Origin: Thermoleophilia bacterium
GTDB taxonomy: Bacteria; Actinomycetota; Thermoleophilia; Gaiellales; Gaiellaceae
Length of the DNA: 48,473 bases
Assembly (NCBI GenBank): GCA_017882605.1
Contig: JADGPE010000003.1
Coordinates: forward strand, 1 to 48,473
Direction: 5' to 3'
Positions 1 to 7,816 of this stretch are shown here, piece by piece. The notes under the pieces are model-generated. The model had not been told where the DNA came from. It ran no database searches and worked only from the letters and a program-made list of their open reading frames with translations. Position 1 is the stretch's first letter, and every line of letters starts with the position of its first letter. Made by a program: the position numbers and the translations under genes.

Positions 1-183
1 GACGGCGAGCACGTGCTTCGCCTCGAGGTAGTCGCGCATGCGCGCCTCGAGCTCGGCCGTGCGCGGTCCCGTCGTCAGCCAGCCCGACCGCAGCGTCTCA
101 GCAACGGCGTCGATCTCCGCTTCGGAGATCGCGGGGGGCTGGAACGAGAGGAACTCAGTTCGCTTGGAGGAGAGCTCCGGCAT
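1..183 (-). CDS. DegT/DnrJ/EryC1/StrS aminotransferase, N-terminal part
   Basis: The 61 visible codons form the start of a PLP-dependent sugar aminotransferase; the rest lies beyond the window edge. The typical family N-terminus is visible: FLSFQPPAISEAEIDAV followed by LRSGWLTTGP, which leads into the first helix. The ATG at 183 gives a 29-nt overlap with the end of the ATP-grasp gene, so the two are probably translationally coupled. It is the last visible gene of the GT2-dehydratase-ATP-grasp operon. It would transaminate the 4-keto (or 3-keto) sugar nucleotide made by the dehydratase. The catalytic lysine is not in view, so the substrate cannot be predicted. Confidence 0.85.
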   Translation of the reverse strand, partial: MPELSSKRTEFLSFQPPAISEAEIDAVAETLRSGWLTTGPRTAELEARMRDYLEAKHVLAV

Positions 184-1354
184 CCGCGGTGACGAAGCGT
201 ATGCGCTCCGCGGTCGCCTCCGCCCGGGCGACGGCCTCCGTACGGCTCTCGCCGGTCACGAGCACCGCACCGGCGCGGTCGGAGCCACGACGCAACGGAG
301 CGATCACGAAGCCCGGTTCGCGGTAGATCCGCGCCTGGACACCGTCCGGCACCTCCACACGCTCGAGGACCCCCGTAGGCGCGACGAGGAAGCGGGTGAC
401 GGCGCCGCCCGCGCGCGGCTTGGGCTCGGGCACCGTGAGCGGAGCCCCGAGGGCCGCGTCGATCGCCAGGCCGTTCAGGTCGATGCCGACGGCGGCGTGG
501 ACGAGCTCGGCGTCGTGCCCTCCGCCGAGCCGGGCCGCCACCTCGATCACCCGCGGGCCTTCGGGGCCGATGCGGAGCTGGGTGTAGGACGGGCCGTTCG
601 TGATCCCAAGGGCGGCCACGGCCCGCTGAGCCACGTCCGGGGACTGTCCCCCGGCATGGCTCGGCCAGACGTGGGCCAGAGCGACACCAAAGGCCGGCGG
701 CTCCGCCGTGATCCGGTCGGTGACGGCGAGCGCCGTGAACACCCCGTCGACCGAGAACCCGATCACCGTCACCTCGGGCCCGTCGACGAGCTCCTCCACG
801 AGCGCGAGCCCGTTGCGCGCCGCGCTGCGGGCGACCTCGATCGCCGCCGGCAGCTCTGCCGCCGAGGAGACGAGCGTGAGTCCCTTCTGACCCTGCCGGT
901 CGGGGGCCTTGACGACGACCGGCCCGGAGATCTGCGGTGCGTCGTCGTCGCCCCCCACGACCCACCACCGCGGCTGCGGCACACCAGCAGCATCGAGCCG
1001 CTCGCGCTGGCGCAACTTGTTGGTGGCGAGCACCGCCGTCAGCGCCGAAATCGGGTGCGGCAGCCCGGCATGCTCCGCGATCCGGGCGGCGACGCCGACA
1101 GGCCAGTCGGTGCCCGGCGCGATGATCCCGTCGATCCCGAGTGCGCCGGCGAGCCGCTCGATCGCGGGCTCGTCCTCGGTCGAGAGGATGCAGCGGCGGT
1201 CGGCCAGCGGGAACCCGGGCGCGCCGGGGTCGCGGTCGACCACCGCCACCCAGAGCCCGCGCGCACGTGCGGCCTCGAGCAAACCGAGTTGTGCGGGGCC
1301 TGCGCCTAGGACGAGAAGGCGCGGGTTTCCCGAGCGAGGATCGCTCTCCACCAC
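155..1354 (-). CDS. ATP-grasp domain ligase of a surface-sugar operon
   Basis: A 399-residue ATP-grasp protein (carbamoyl-phosphate-synthase/PurK-like fold). It has an N-terminal pre-ATP-grasp Rossmann segment (LLVLGAGPAQLGLLEAAR), an ATP-binding middle (VVVKAPDRQGQKGL, then a VEELVDGPEVTV strand) and the metal-binding acidic strand RVIEVAARLGGG. Such enzymes activate a carboxylate as an acyl phosphate and join it to an amine or other nucleophile. The GTG at 1354 overlaps the upstream dehydratase gene by 49 nt; a start further inside is possible. The neighbours (GT2, dehydratase, DegT) suggest it acylates an amino sugar or makes a sugar precursor. The substrate is unknown. Confidence 0.85.
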   Translation of the reverse strand: MVESDPRSGNPRLLVLGAGPAQLGLLEAARARGLWVAVVDRDPGAPGFPLADRRCILSTEDEPAIERLAGALGIDGIIAPGTDWPVGVAARIAEHAGLPHPISALTAVLATNKLRQRERLDAAGVPQPRWWVVGGDDDAPQISGPVVVKAPDRQGQKGLTLVSSAAELPAAIEVARSAARNGLALVEELVDGPEVTVIGFSVDGVFTALAVTDRITAEPPAFGVALAHVWPSHAGGQSPDVAQRAVAALGITNGPSYTQLRIGPEGPRVIEVAARLGGGHDAELVHAAVGIDLNGLAIDAALGAPLTVPEPKPRAGGAVTRFLVAPTGVLERVEVPDGVQARIYREPGFVIAPLRRGSDRAGAVLVTGESRTEAVARAEATAERIRFVTADAGALLQAN

Positions 1355-2301
1355 GCCTCATTGTCGCGATACCACGCGACGGTGCGCTCCAGGCCGTCCT
1401 CGAAGGAGGTGCGGGCCTGCCAGCCGAGCAGCGCCTGCGCCTTGTCGACGGAGCCGATGTGGCGATCGACCTGACCCAGCCGCTCCGGGACGTTGCGGGT
1501 CAACTCGCTCGGCTTGCCGAGCACGTCGAGGACCAGCGCGGCGATGTCGGCAACCGAGATGTCGACTCCGGTCGCGACGTTGATCACCTCTCCTGCGATC
1601 GACTCGATCGGCGTCTCGATCGTCCGCTCGATCGCCTCCGCGTCGTCGAGCACGTAGAGCCAGTCGCGTGAGGCGTGCCCGTCGCCGTGAATCGTCAGCG
1701 GCTCGTCGGCGAGCGCCTGCGTGATGAAGCGCGGCACGACCTTTTCCGGATGCTGGCGCGGGCCGTAGTTGTTGAACGGCCGCACGATCACGATCGGCAG
1801 GTCGTACGTCGTCCAGTACGAGTAGGCGAGGCGGTCGGCTCCCGCCTTCGTCGCCGCGTAGGGCGAGCGTGGGTTGAGCGCATGTTCCTCGTCCATCGGT
1901 GCCGCTTCGGCGGTGCCGTACACCTCGCTCGACGAGATGAGGATGAAACGCTCGACCGGCGTCACCCGGATCGCGTCGAGCAGGATCTGCGTTCCCTCGA
2001 CGTTCGTCGTCACGAACTCCGACGCGCCGTGCTCGATCGACTTCTCGACGTGCGATTCGGCCGCGGCGTTGACGATCACGTCGATGCCTTCCACGAGCTC
2101 ACGCACGAGCGCCGCGTCGCGGATGTCGCCGTGCACGAAGGAGAGGCGCTCGTGGCTCATCACGTCCGCCAGGTTCTCGAGGTTGCCGGCGTAGGTGAGC
2201 GCGTCCAGCGTCACCACCTCGTACGGCGTGAACTCGAGCAGGTGCCGGATGAAATTCGACGAGATGAACCCTGCTCCACCCGTGACGAGTACGCGTTTCA
2301 T
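1306..2301 (-). CDS. NAD-dependent epimerase/dehydratase, dTDP-glucose 4,6-dehydratase-like
   Basis: A 331-residue extended short-chain dehydrogenase acting on a sugar nucleotide. It shows the N-terminal NAD-binding glycine motif (VTGGAGFISSNFIRHLL), the active-site strand SSSEVYG and YAATKAGAD (the Tyr-x3-Lys pair), and the RPFNNYGPRQHPEK loop typical of RfbB/RmlB-like enzymes. It most resembles a dTDP- or GDP-sugar 4,6-dehydratase, but an epimerase is not excluded. The ATG at 2301 follows a clear ribosome site (GAGGAG) and overlaps the GT2 stop as ATGA. The following ATP-grasp and DegT genes point to a modified amino-sugar pathway. Confidence 0.9.
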   Translation of the reverse strand: MKRVLVTGGAGFISSNFIRHLLEFTPYEVVTLDALTYAGNLENLADVMSHERLSFVHGDIRDAALVRELVEGIDVIVNAAAESHVEKSIEHGASEFVTTNVEGTQILLDAIRVTPVERFILISSSEVYGTAEAAPMDEEHALNPRSPYAATKAGADRLAYSYWTTYDLPIVIVRPFNNYGPRQHPEKVVPRFITQALADEPLTIHGDGHASRDWLYVLDDAEAIERTIETPIESIAGEVINVATGVDISVADIAALVLDVLGKPSELTRNVPERLGQVDRHIGSVDKAQALLGWQARTSFEDGLERTVAWYRDNEAWWRAILARETRAFSS

Positions 2302-3200
2302 AGCTCCTCTTCGATCGTGTACAACGGCCTGCCCTCGACGTCCCGCTGGATGCGGCCGAGGGACTCCCCGATCAGCGCCAGCACGAAGCCCTGGATGCCG
2401 AGCACGAGAACAATGCCTGCTCCGGCGAAGAGCGGCCCGGGGAAGTTGCTGTGCACGATCCAATAGGCCACGCCGTAGATCCCGAGCGCGGCGGCCGCGA
2501 GCGAGCAGAGGAGGCCGAGCGTGACCCCGATCCACTGCACCGGCTGCGGCCAGAAACCGGCCACGACGTGCAGGGCGAGCCGCACGAGACGCAGCGGCGA
2601 GTAGCGGGAGCCTGATGCGGCTGCAGCGTGCGAGACGTCGACCTCCTCGACGGAGACACCACTCGAGAGCACGAGCGCCTTCGTGAACTTCTGCCGGCCG
2701 ATCGCGCCGAGCATCGGCTCGATCGCCTCGCGGCGGTAGCCGTTGAACGCGCAGCCGAAATCGGAGATCGAGACGCCGGTGAAGCGACGCAGCAGGCCGT
2801 TGATGAAGCGGCTCGGCAGGGTGCGGCCCGGCGAGTCGCGGCGCGCGATGCGGCGCCCCGACGCGACGTCGGCACGGTCCAGCACCGCGAGCAGCTTCGG
2901 GATGTCCTCGGGCTCGTTCTGAAGGTCGCCGTCCATCGTCACGATCCGCGCACCGCGGGCACGCGCGAGGCCCGCGTGCATCGCGGGGTGCTGGCCGAAG
3001 TTGCGCTTGAAGCGCACGACCCGCACGCGCGGATCGGATTCGTGCAGCGCGCGCAGCCGCGCGTACGTGTCGTCCGTCGAGCCGTCATCGACGAAGATCG
3101 CCTCCCAGTCGCGGCCGTCCAGCGACGCTGCGATGCGCCGGTGGAGCTCGTCGACGGAACCCTCCTCGTTGAGCAAAGTGACAACAACCGATACGTCCAT
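2298..3200 (-). CDS. Family 2 glycosyltransferase with two C-terminal membrane helices (undecaprenyl-phosphate type)
   Basis: A 300-residue GT2 enzyme of the DPM/ArnC/GtrB type, which transfers a sugar from a nucleotide donor to polyprenyl phosphate at the inner membrane face. Visible are VVVTLLNEEGSVDEL, the VDDGSTDDT nucleotide-binding motif, the metal-binding MDGDLQNEPED, and FGCAFNGYRREAI. Two hydrophobic segments follow at about residues 225-250 and 260-285, the usual layout for this subfamily. It is the first gene of the operon running to the window edge. A TAGGGT box 8 nt before the ATG suggests a leaderless or nearly leaderless message. Confidence 0.9.
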   Translation of the reverse strand: MDVSVVVTLLNEEGSVDELHRRIAASLDGRDWEAIFVDDGSTDDTYARLRALHESDPRVRVVRFKRNFGQHPAMHAGLARARGARIVTMDGDLQNEPEDIPKLLAVLDRADVASGRRIARRDSPGRTLPSRFINGLLRRFTGVSISDFGCAFNGYRREAIEPMLGAIGRQKFTKALVLSSGVSVEEVDVSHAAAASGSRYSPLRLVRLALHVVAGFWPQPVQWIGVTLGLLCSLAAAALGIYGVAYWIVHSNFPGPLFAGAGIVLVLGIQGFVLALIGESLGRIQRDVEGRPLYTIEEEL

Positions 3201-3208
3201 CTCACAAG

Positions 3209-3214
3209 ACCCTA
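3209..3214 (-). promoter_or_regulatory. -10 box for the GT2 operon
   Basis: TAGGGT on the minus strand, 8 nt before the ATG at 3200. It forms one arm of a perfect inverted repeat (GACCCTA, 12 nt, TAGGGTC; 3208-3233) whose other arm is the matching box of the divergent gene. Confidence 0.5.
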
Positions 3215-3226
3215 ACCGGCGTTTCC

Positions 3227-3232
3227 TAGGGT
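3227..3232 (+). promoter_or_regulatory. -10 box for the DUF402 gene
   Basis: TAGGGT, 8 nt before the GTG at 3241. It is the mirror image of the GT2 promoter box; the 40-nt gap has no room for two fully separate promoters. Confidence 0.5.
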
Positions 3233-3240
3233 CGAGAGCC

Positions 3241-3813
3241 GTGTGGACCGAGGGACAGTTGGTGCTGCGTCGCGAGGTGCTGAACGACGGTCGCCCCTGG
3301 TTGGAGCTGCCGGTGATCGTTGTGCGCGACCAGCCCGAACTGCTTGCGACCTACATCCCCGAAGGGGCGCCGTTCCACTTCCCACCCGGCAAGTACCCGA
3401 CCCCAGACCAGAAGCACCCCTGGCACGGGCGCGAGCGCTGGCAGGGCCACGGCGTGCTGATGCTGCAGCGACCCGGCGAGGCGCATGCGATCTGGGTGTT
3501 CTGGCACGGTCACGAGCGCGAGTTCAGAGGCTGGTACGTGAACCTGCAGGAGCCGTTCCGGCGCACCGAGGCGGGCTACGACACCCAGGATCTCGAGCTC
3601 GACGTCTGGGTGCCGGCCGAGGGCGGCTGGGAATGGAAGGATGCGGACGTGCTCGAAGAACGCATCCGCGAAGGTCGGTACACCCCGGCGCAGGTCGAGG
3701 AGATCTGGGCCGAGGGGCGTCGGGTCGTCCGCGAGCTCGAGGCGGGCCGCCGCTGGTGGGACCCGCGGTGGGCGCTCTGGGAGCCCGACCCGGCCTGGTC
3801 GCGCGTTGACTAG
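3241..3813 (+). CDS. DUF402 domain protein
   Basis: A 190-residue soluble protein of the DUF402 family, which includes nucleoside tri/diphosphatases and FAU-1-like RNA-binding proteins. The family signature is clear in the C-terminal half: GWYVNLQEPFRRT, DTQDLELDVWV, then GWEWKDADVLEERI, and the helix RYTPAQVEEIWAEGRRVV. Asp and Glu residues in the second and third motifs are the usual metal ligands. The GTG at 3241 is chosen because the upstream open frame has no family similarity and a TAGGGT box sits 8 nt before it. The gene overlaps the next by 8 nt. A phosphatase activity is likely, but the substrate is not known. Confidence 0.85.
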   Translation: MWTEGQLVLRREVLNDGRPWLELPVIVVRDQPELLATYIPEGAPFHFPPGKYPTPDQKHPWHGRERWQGHGVLMLQRPGEAHAIWVFWHGHEREFRGWYVNLQEPFRRTEAGYDTQDLELDVWVPAEGGWEWKDADVLEERIREGRYTPAQVEEIWAEGRRVVRELEAGRRWWDPRWALWEPDPAWSRVD

Positions 3814-4303
3814 CCGGCAGCCCGTCCTCCACACCCCGCGCCTGACCCTCGAGCCCCTCTCCCTCCAGCACGAGGCCGAGCACGCGCTGGCGTCCGGCAG
3901 CGCGGCCGACGCCGCGCGGGACACCGGGGCCGCAGAGGTGCAGTGGCGAGAGCACGGCTTCGGCTCCTGGGCGATCCGGGACCGCCACGACGCGAGCCTG
4001 CTCGGCGTCGCCGAGTTGCGTTTCGCAGGCGAGGGCATCGAGGGGATCGCGCCCGACGAGGTCGAAGCGGGCTGGTGGGTGACCGAGCGGCGGCGCAACG
4101 AAGGCATCGCGACCGAGGCGATGCGCGTCGCGCTCGCCGACGTGTGGTCGCGCACCGGCACTGGGCTCGTCACGGCATACATCGCTCCCGGCAACCCGCG
4201 GTCGGAGCGCGTTGCGGCCAAGCTCGGGTTCGTCGTGCGCGGTCCCGGTGTCGGCCGCTCGGGCGAGCCGATGACCGTGTACGAGCTGTCCAGACGTGCC
4301 TGA
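3806..4303 (+). CDS. GNAT family N-acetyltransferase (RimJ/RimL-like)
   Basis: A 165-residue GNAT acetyltransferase. It begins with the family's TPRLTLEPLSLQ strand and carries the acetyl-CoA-binding region as WWVTERRRNEGIATEAMRVA, a variant of the usual Q/R-x-x-G-x-G/A loop. It ends with the NPRSERVAAKLGFV motif typical of RimJ/RimL and ribosomal-protein acetyltransferases. The TTG at 3806 overlaps the DUF402 stop by 8 nt; no better start is in frame. The MFS gene overlaps its end. The target could be a protein N-terminus or an amino sugar; nothing here decides between them. Confidence 0.8.
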   Translation: MTSRQPVLHTPRLTLEPLSLQHEAEHALASGSAADAARDTGAAEVQWREHGFGSWAIRDRHDASLLGVAELRFAGEGIEGIAPDEVEAGWWVTERRRNEGIATEAMRVALADVWSRTGTGLVTAYIAPGNPRSERVAAKLGFVVRGPGVGRSGEPMTVYELSRRA

Positions 4304-5423
4304 CGCCGGTTCGATCCCACGGCGCGCGCCGACCCTCGCCGGCTTCTTCTCGCTCGGCCTCTTCTGGGGCGCCTGGGCGGCGGTGCTGCCGAGCGTCCAG
4401 CACGCGACCGGCCTGTCGAAGGGCGCGCTCGGCGTCGCGATGCTCTTCGTCTCCGTCGGTTCGATCCCGGTGATGTTCCTGCTCGCGCCGCGCGCGATCG
4501 ATCGGTTCGGCGCGCGCTCCGTGGCGGTCGGCTGCGCCTGCTTCGCCGTCGCGACCCTCCTGCCCGGCCTCGCCACGTCGCTGCCGGCGCTCGTGCTCTC
4601 GCTCGCCGCGTGCGGGATGGCGACAGGCCTCGTCGACGTCTCGATCAACGCCAACGCGGGCAGGATCGAGAACGCGACCGGCCGCCGGCTGCAGCCGTTC
4701 GCGCACGGGACGTACTCGGTCGGCGTGCTGGTCGGCGCCGTCGGCGCAGGTCTCTCGCGAAGCGCCGGGGCCAACCGTGAGCAGATCCTGATCGTCGTCT
4801 CCGCCTGCATCGCGTTGACCGCGCTCCTCGTCTCGACCGACCGCGCGCGCGTCCCCGTGGAGCGGCCGGGCGGGCTGCGGTTCGCGCCCGGCCTCGTGCT
4901 GATCGGAGTCGTCGGCGCCGTGGCGTTCGTCGTCGAGGGAGGCACGGAGAGCTGGAGCGCGCTCTTCCTCGAGCGCCAGCTGCACGCCAGGCCCGCCGTC
5001 AGCGGGCTCGGCCCGGGCGTGTTCGCGGCCTCGATGGCATTCGGCCGCTTCTTCGGCCAAGCGGCGGGCCGCCTCTCCGACCGCGCACTGCTCGGGGGCG
5101 GAGCCGCGCTCGCCGCGGTGGGCTGCGTGATCGCCGCGCTCGCGCCGTCCGCGCCCGTCTGCCTCATCGGCTTCGCGCTCGCGGGCGGCGGCATCTCGCT
5201 GAACGCCCCGATCATCTTCGGCTTCGCCGGCCGCAGGTCGGATGCGGCCAAGGCCGTGGCCACCGTGACGACGCTGGGCTACGTCGGCCTGCTCGTGGGG
5301 CCGCCGCTCGTCGGCGGCGTCGCGCAGGCGACGAGCCTGCGCGTGTCGTTCATCGTGCTCGCCGTGGTCGCGAGCGCGGTCGTGGTGGCGGCTACCCGGC
5401 TGCGCTTCGATCAGGACGCCTGA
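4296..5423 (+). CDS. MFS transporter (12-helix)
   Basis: A 375-residue major facilitator protein in the cytoplasmic membrane. It has about 12 hydrophobic segments. The conserved loop after helix 2 is seen as APRAIDRFGARSVAVG, and RLSDRALLGGGAALAA occupies the matching place in the second half. It resembles small exporters of the YbjJ/fucose-permease-like group. The GTG at 4296 lies inside the GNAT gene, so DUF402, GNAT and MFS form one transcription unit. The substrate is unknown. Confidence 0.85.
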   Translation: MPDAGSIPRRAPTLAGFFSLGLFWGAWAAVLPSVQHATGLSKGALGVAMLFVSVGSIPVMFLLAPRAIDRFGARSVAVGCACFAVATLLPGLATSLPALVLSLAACGMATGLVDVSINANAGRIENATGRRLQPFAHGTYSVGVLVGAVGAGLSRSAGANREQILIVVSACIALTALLVSTDRARVPVERPGGLRFAPGLVLIGVVGAVAFVVEGGTESWSALFLERQLHARPAVSGLGPGVFAASMAFGRFFGQAAGRLSDRALLGGGAALAAVGCVIAALAPSAPVCLIGFALAGGGISLNAPIIFGFAGRRSDAAKAVATVTTLGYVGLLVGPPLVGGVAQATSLRVSFIVLAVVASAVVVAATRLRFDQDA

Positions 5424-5437
5424 TCAGCGAACACTTG

Positions 5438-5443
5438 TAGGAT
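5438..5443 (+). promoter_or_regulatory. -10 box before the methyltransferase, placing +1 at an ACG codon
   Basis: TAGGAT is followed after exactly 6 nt by ACG at 5450, which is in frame with the methyltransferase. The same box-to-start spacing occurs at many ATG/GTG starts here. See the finding on the ACG start. Confidence 0.4.
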
Positions 5444-5494
5444 CGCCGAACGCCTGCCGCCGACTCCCAGTACACGGAGCGGAAGCTCTGTCCG

Positions 5495-6373
5495 GTGTGC
5501 GCCACGGCGCCCGGCCGCACGCTCTACCGCTGTCGGTTCGCGGATCCCCCCATCCGCGAGTACCTGCTGAGCTTCTACCCCGGATTCGGCGAAGAGGACT
5601 TCGCGCTCCTCGCCGACGGTGAGCTCGTTCTCGAGGAGTGCTCACGCTGCTCGGCTGTCTGGCAGCGCTTCGCGCCCGCGGGACGGCTGCTCACCACGCT
5701 GTACGAGACGTGGGCGGCCGGAGACGGTGGCCTGGACCGGCACGACGACGTCGCCTACCACCGTGCGGCGGGGGAGGAAGTGCTGCTCGCGCTGGAGCTC
5801 GCGGGCCGGAGGCCGAGCGAGGCGTGCGTGCTCGACTTCGGGATGGGCTGGGGCCGCTGGCCACGCCTCGCAGCAGCGTTCGGCATGCAGGCGTTCGGTG
5901 TCGAGCTGTCGACTGCGCAGGCCACATACGCGGCAACCCAGGGCGTGAACGTCGTGTCGCTGGACGAACTGCCGCGAGCGAGGTTCCACTTCATCAACAG
6001 CGAGCAGGTGTTCGAGCACCTCGTGGAGCCGCGAGAGACGTTGCGACGGCTCGCCGACTCGCTCGCGCCCGGCGGCTGGATCAAGCTCGCCGTGCCGGAC
6101 GGCTCCGGGATCGCGGAGAAGCTGGAGCAGCCCGACTGGAGCAGCCGGGCGCTCAACCCGGTCGCGCCGCTCGAGCACCTGAACGCGTTCGGCCGGCCGG
6201 CGCTCGCCGAGCTCGGCGCGCAAGCGGGGCTCCGCCGCGTCCAGCCCCCGCTCGCCGCCTTCTACGCGTCGACGATCGGCCTGTGGCCGCCGAAGAGGAT
6301 CGCCCGGGGCCTCGCGCGCCCGCTCGTGCGGCGCGTTGCCCCCGGGGCGACCTTCTTCCGCGCGGCGCTCTGA
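5495..6373 (+). CDS. Class I SAM-dependent methyltransferase with N-terminal zinc-ribbon-like cysteines
   Basis: A methyltransferase of about 292 residues from the first GTG. SAM-binding motif I appears as VLDFGMGWGRWPRLA, followed by the acidic end of strand 2 (FGVELS) and SEQVFEHL, as in methyltransferase type 11/23 proteins. Residues just upstream of the GTG read KLCPVC in frame and would pair with CSRC about 45 residues later as a four-cysteine zinc site. The true protein therefore probably begins earlier, at ACG 5450 (307 codons), although no ATG, GTG or TTG exists in that stretch. It ends one base before the convergent MFS gene. It probably methylates a sugar or small metabolite. Confidence 0.8.
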   Translation: MCATAPGRTLYRCRFADPPIREYLLSFYPGFGEEDFALLADGELVLEECSRCSAVWQRFAPAGRLLTTLYETWAAGDGGLDRHDDVAYHRAAGEEVLLALELAGRRPSEACVLDFGMGWGRWPRLAAAFGMQAFGVELSTAQATYAATQGVNVVSLDELPRARFHFINSEQVFEHLVEPRETLRRLADSLAPGGWIKLAVPDGSGIAEKLEQPDWSSRALNPVAPLEHLNAFGRPALAELGAQAGLRRVQPPLAAFYASTIGLWPPKRIARGLARPLVRRVAPGATFFRAAL

Positions 6374-7786
6374 CTACGCCGCTTCGAACGACGGCTCGAG
6401 CTCGAGCACGTCGCGCTTGGGACGGCGCCTGATCGCGAACAGCGAGAGCGAACCGAGTGCGACGACGACCGCGCCGACCCAGACCGCCGGCGTCAGGCCG
6501 TCGACGAATGCGGTGCCGCTCGTGTAGCCGCCGTAGTGGCTGAACACCGACGCGAGGACTGCGACGCCGAAGACGCCGCCGAGCTCGCGTACGGCGTTGT
6601 TCGCGCCGGAGGCCTGGCCTTCTTCCTCACCGCGGACGGTCGAAAGGATCAGGTTCGCGATCGGCGCGAAGAAGAGCCCCATCCCGATCCCGGACAGCGC
6701 GAACGGCGCGACCAGGTCGACGTACGGCGTGGTCGGGGTCGACACCGCGGCGATCCACGCCAGGCCGATCGCCTGCAACGCGAGCCCCGTGCCGATGATG
6801 CGCGAGGGCGAGATGCGGTCGGAGAGCGCTCCCGCGATCGGCGCCACGATCATCGGCATCGCCGTCCACGGGAGGATGCGCAGGCCGGAGCCGAGAGGCG
6901 AGTAGCCCTGCACGGTCTGGAAGAACTGCGCGAGCAGGAAGACCGAGCCGAACATCCCGAAGCTCATCAGCATCGACCCGACGTTTGCGAGCGCGAACGT
7001 GCGGTTGCGGAAGAAGCGCATCGGCAGCATCGGATGCGGGGCCCGCAGCTCCCAGGCGACGAACGCGGCGACGAGCACGAAGCCGGCCGCCAGGGCGCCG
7101 GCGATCTCCGGCGTGGCCCAGCCGACCGAGTTGCCGCGCACGAGCCCCCAGACGATCCCGAAGAGCCCTGCGCTCACGAGGCCGAGCCCGGGCAGGTCGA
7201 CGCGCCCGAAGGGCCCCTTCGTCTCGTCGAGCCGCAGGAGTGCGAGCGGCACGAGCACGAGGCCGAGCGGAACGTTCAGCCAGAAGATCCAGTGCCAGGA
7301 GATGCCGTTGACGACGGCGCCGCCGACGAGCGGGCCGAACGCGACCGCGAGGCCGCTGATGCCGCCCCACGCACCGAGGAAGACACCGCGCCGCTCCGCC
7401 GGGACGCCCGCCGAGAGGATCGTCAGCGTCAGCGGCAGGACGATCGCCCCGCCGAGGCCCTGCAGCGCGCGGGCCACGTCGAGCGCGGCGATCGACGGCG
7501 CGAGCGCCGCGCCCGCCGAGGCGAGCGTGAAGATCCCGATCCCGATCGAGAACATCAGCCGGCGCCCGAACCGGTCGCCGAGCGCGGCGCCGGTCAAGAG
7601 GAGGACGGCAAAGACGAGCGTGTAGGCGTTCACGGTCCACTCGAGCCCGCTGAGGCCGGCATGAAGGTCGCGGCGGATCACGGGGATCGCCGTGGTCACG
7701 ACGAGGTTGTCGAGCGTGACCATGAAGAGCGCGGCCGACGTGATCGCAAATGTCCACCACATGCTCGCTTTTGCTTTGTGAGTCAT
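6374..7786 (-). CDS. DHA2-family MFS drug exporter (14-helix, EmrB/QacA type)
   Basis: A 470-residue proton-driven multidrug exporter with about 14 hydrophobic segments. Signature stretches are LDNLVVTTAIPVI in helix 1, the loop GAALGDRFGRRLMF, and motif C-like GGISGLAVAFGPLVGGAVV. The ATG at 7786 has a strong ribosome site (GGAGG, 7 nt away). The gene lies 30 nt downstream of the tetR gene on the same strand. A 19-nt sequence overlapping its start repeats the sequence upstream of tetR with two mismatches, so the TetR protein probably controls both genes. Substrates are probably hydrophobic antibiotics, but this is inferred from the family only. Confidence 0.92.
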   Translation of the reverse strand: MTHKAKASMWWTFAITSAALFMVTLDNLVVTTAIPVIRRDLHAGLSGLEWTVNAYTLVFAVLLLTGAALGDRFGRRLMFSIGIGIFTLASAGAALAPSIAALDVARALQGLGGAIVLPLTLTILSAGVPAERRGVFLGAWGGISGLAVAFGPLVGGAVVNGISWHWIFWLNVPLGLVLVPLALLRLDETKGPFGRVDLPGLGLVSAGLFGIVWGLVRGNSVGWATPEIAGALAAGFVLVAAFVAWELRAPHPMLPMRFFRNRTFALANVGSMLMSFGMFGSVFLLAQFFQTVQGYSPLGSGLRILPWTAMPMIVAPIAGALSDRISPSRIIGTGLALQAIGLAWIAAVSTPTTPYVDLVAPFALSGIGMGLFFAPIANLILSTVRGEEEGQASGANNAVRELGGVFGVAVLASVFSHYGGYTSGTAFVDGLTPAVWVGAVVVALGSLSLFAIRRRPKRDVLELEPSFEAA

Positions 7787-7796
7787 TACTTACCTC
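7778..7796 (+). promoter_or_regulatory. Operator-like repeat at the DHA2 exporter start
   Basis: GTGAGTCATTACTTACCTC spans the ribosome site and first codons of the exporter. It matches the minus-strand sequence upstream of tetR (8369-8387) at 17 of 19 positions. Confidence 0.45.
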
Positions 7797-7816
7797 CAGA
7801 TGAAAAAAAGAGACAC

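Noticed and set aside
2302-2535. Longer N-terminus for the dehydratase gene
   Set aside because: It would run inside the GT2 gene; the NAD motif begins right after the ATG at 2301, which has a good ribosome site.
3001-3240. Longer N-terminus for the DUF402 protein
   Set aside because: The stretch is antisense to GT2 and lacks family similarity; the promoter box precedes GTG 3241.
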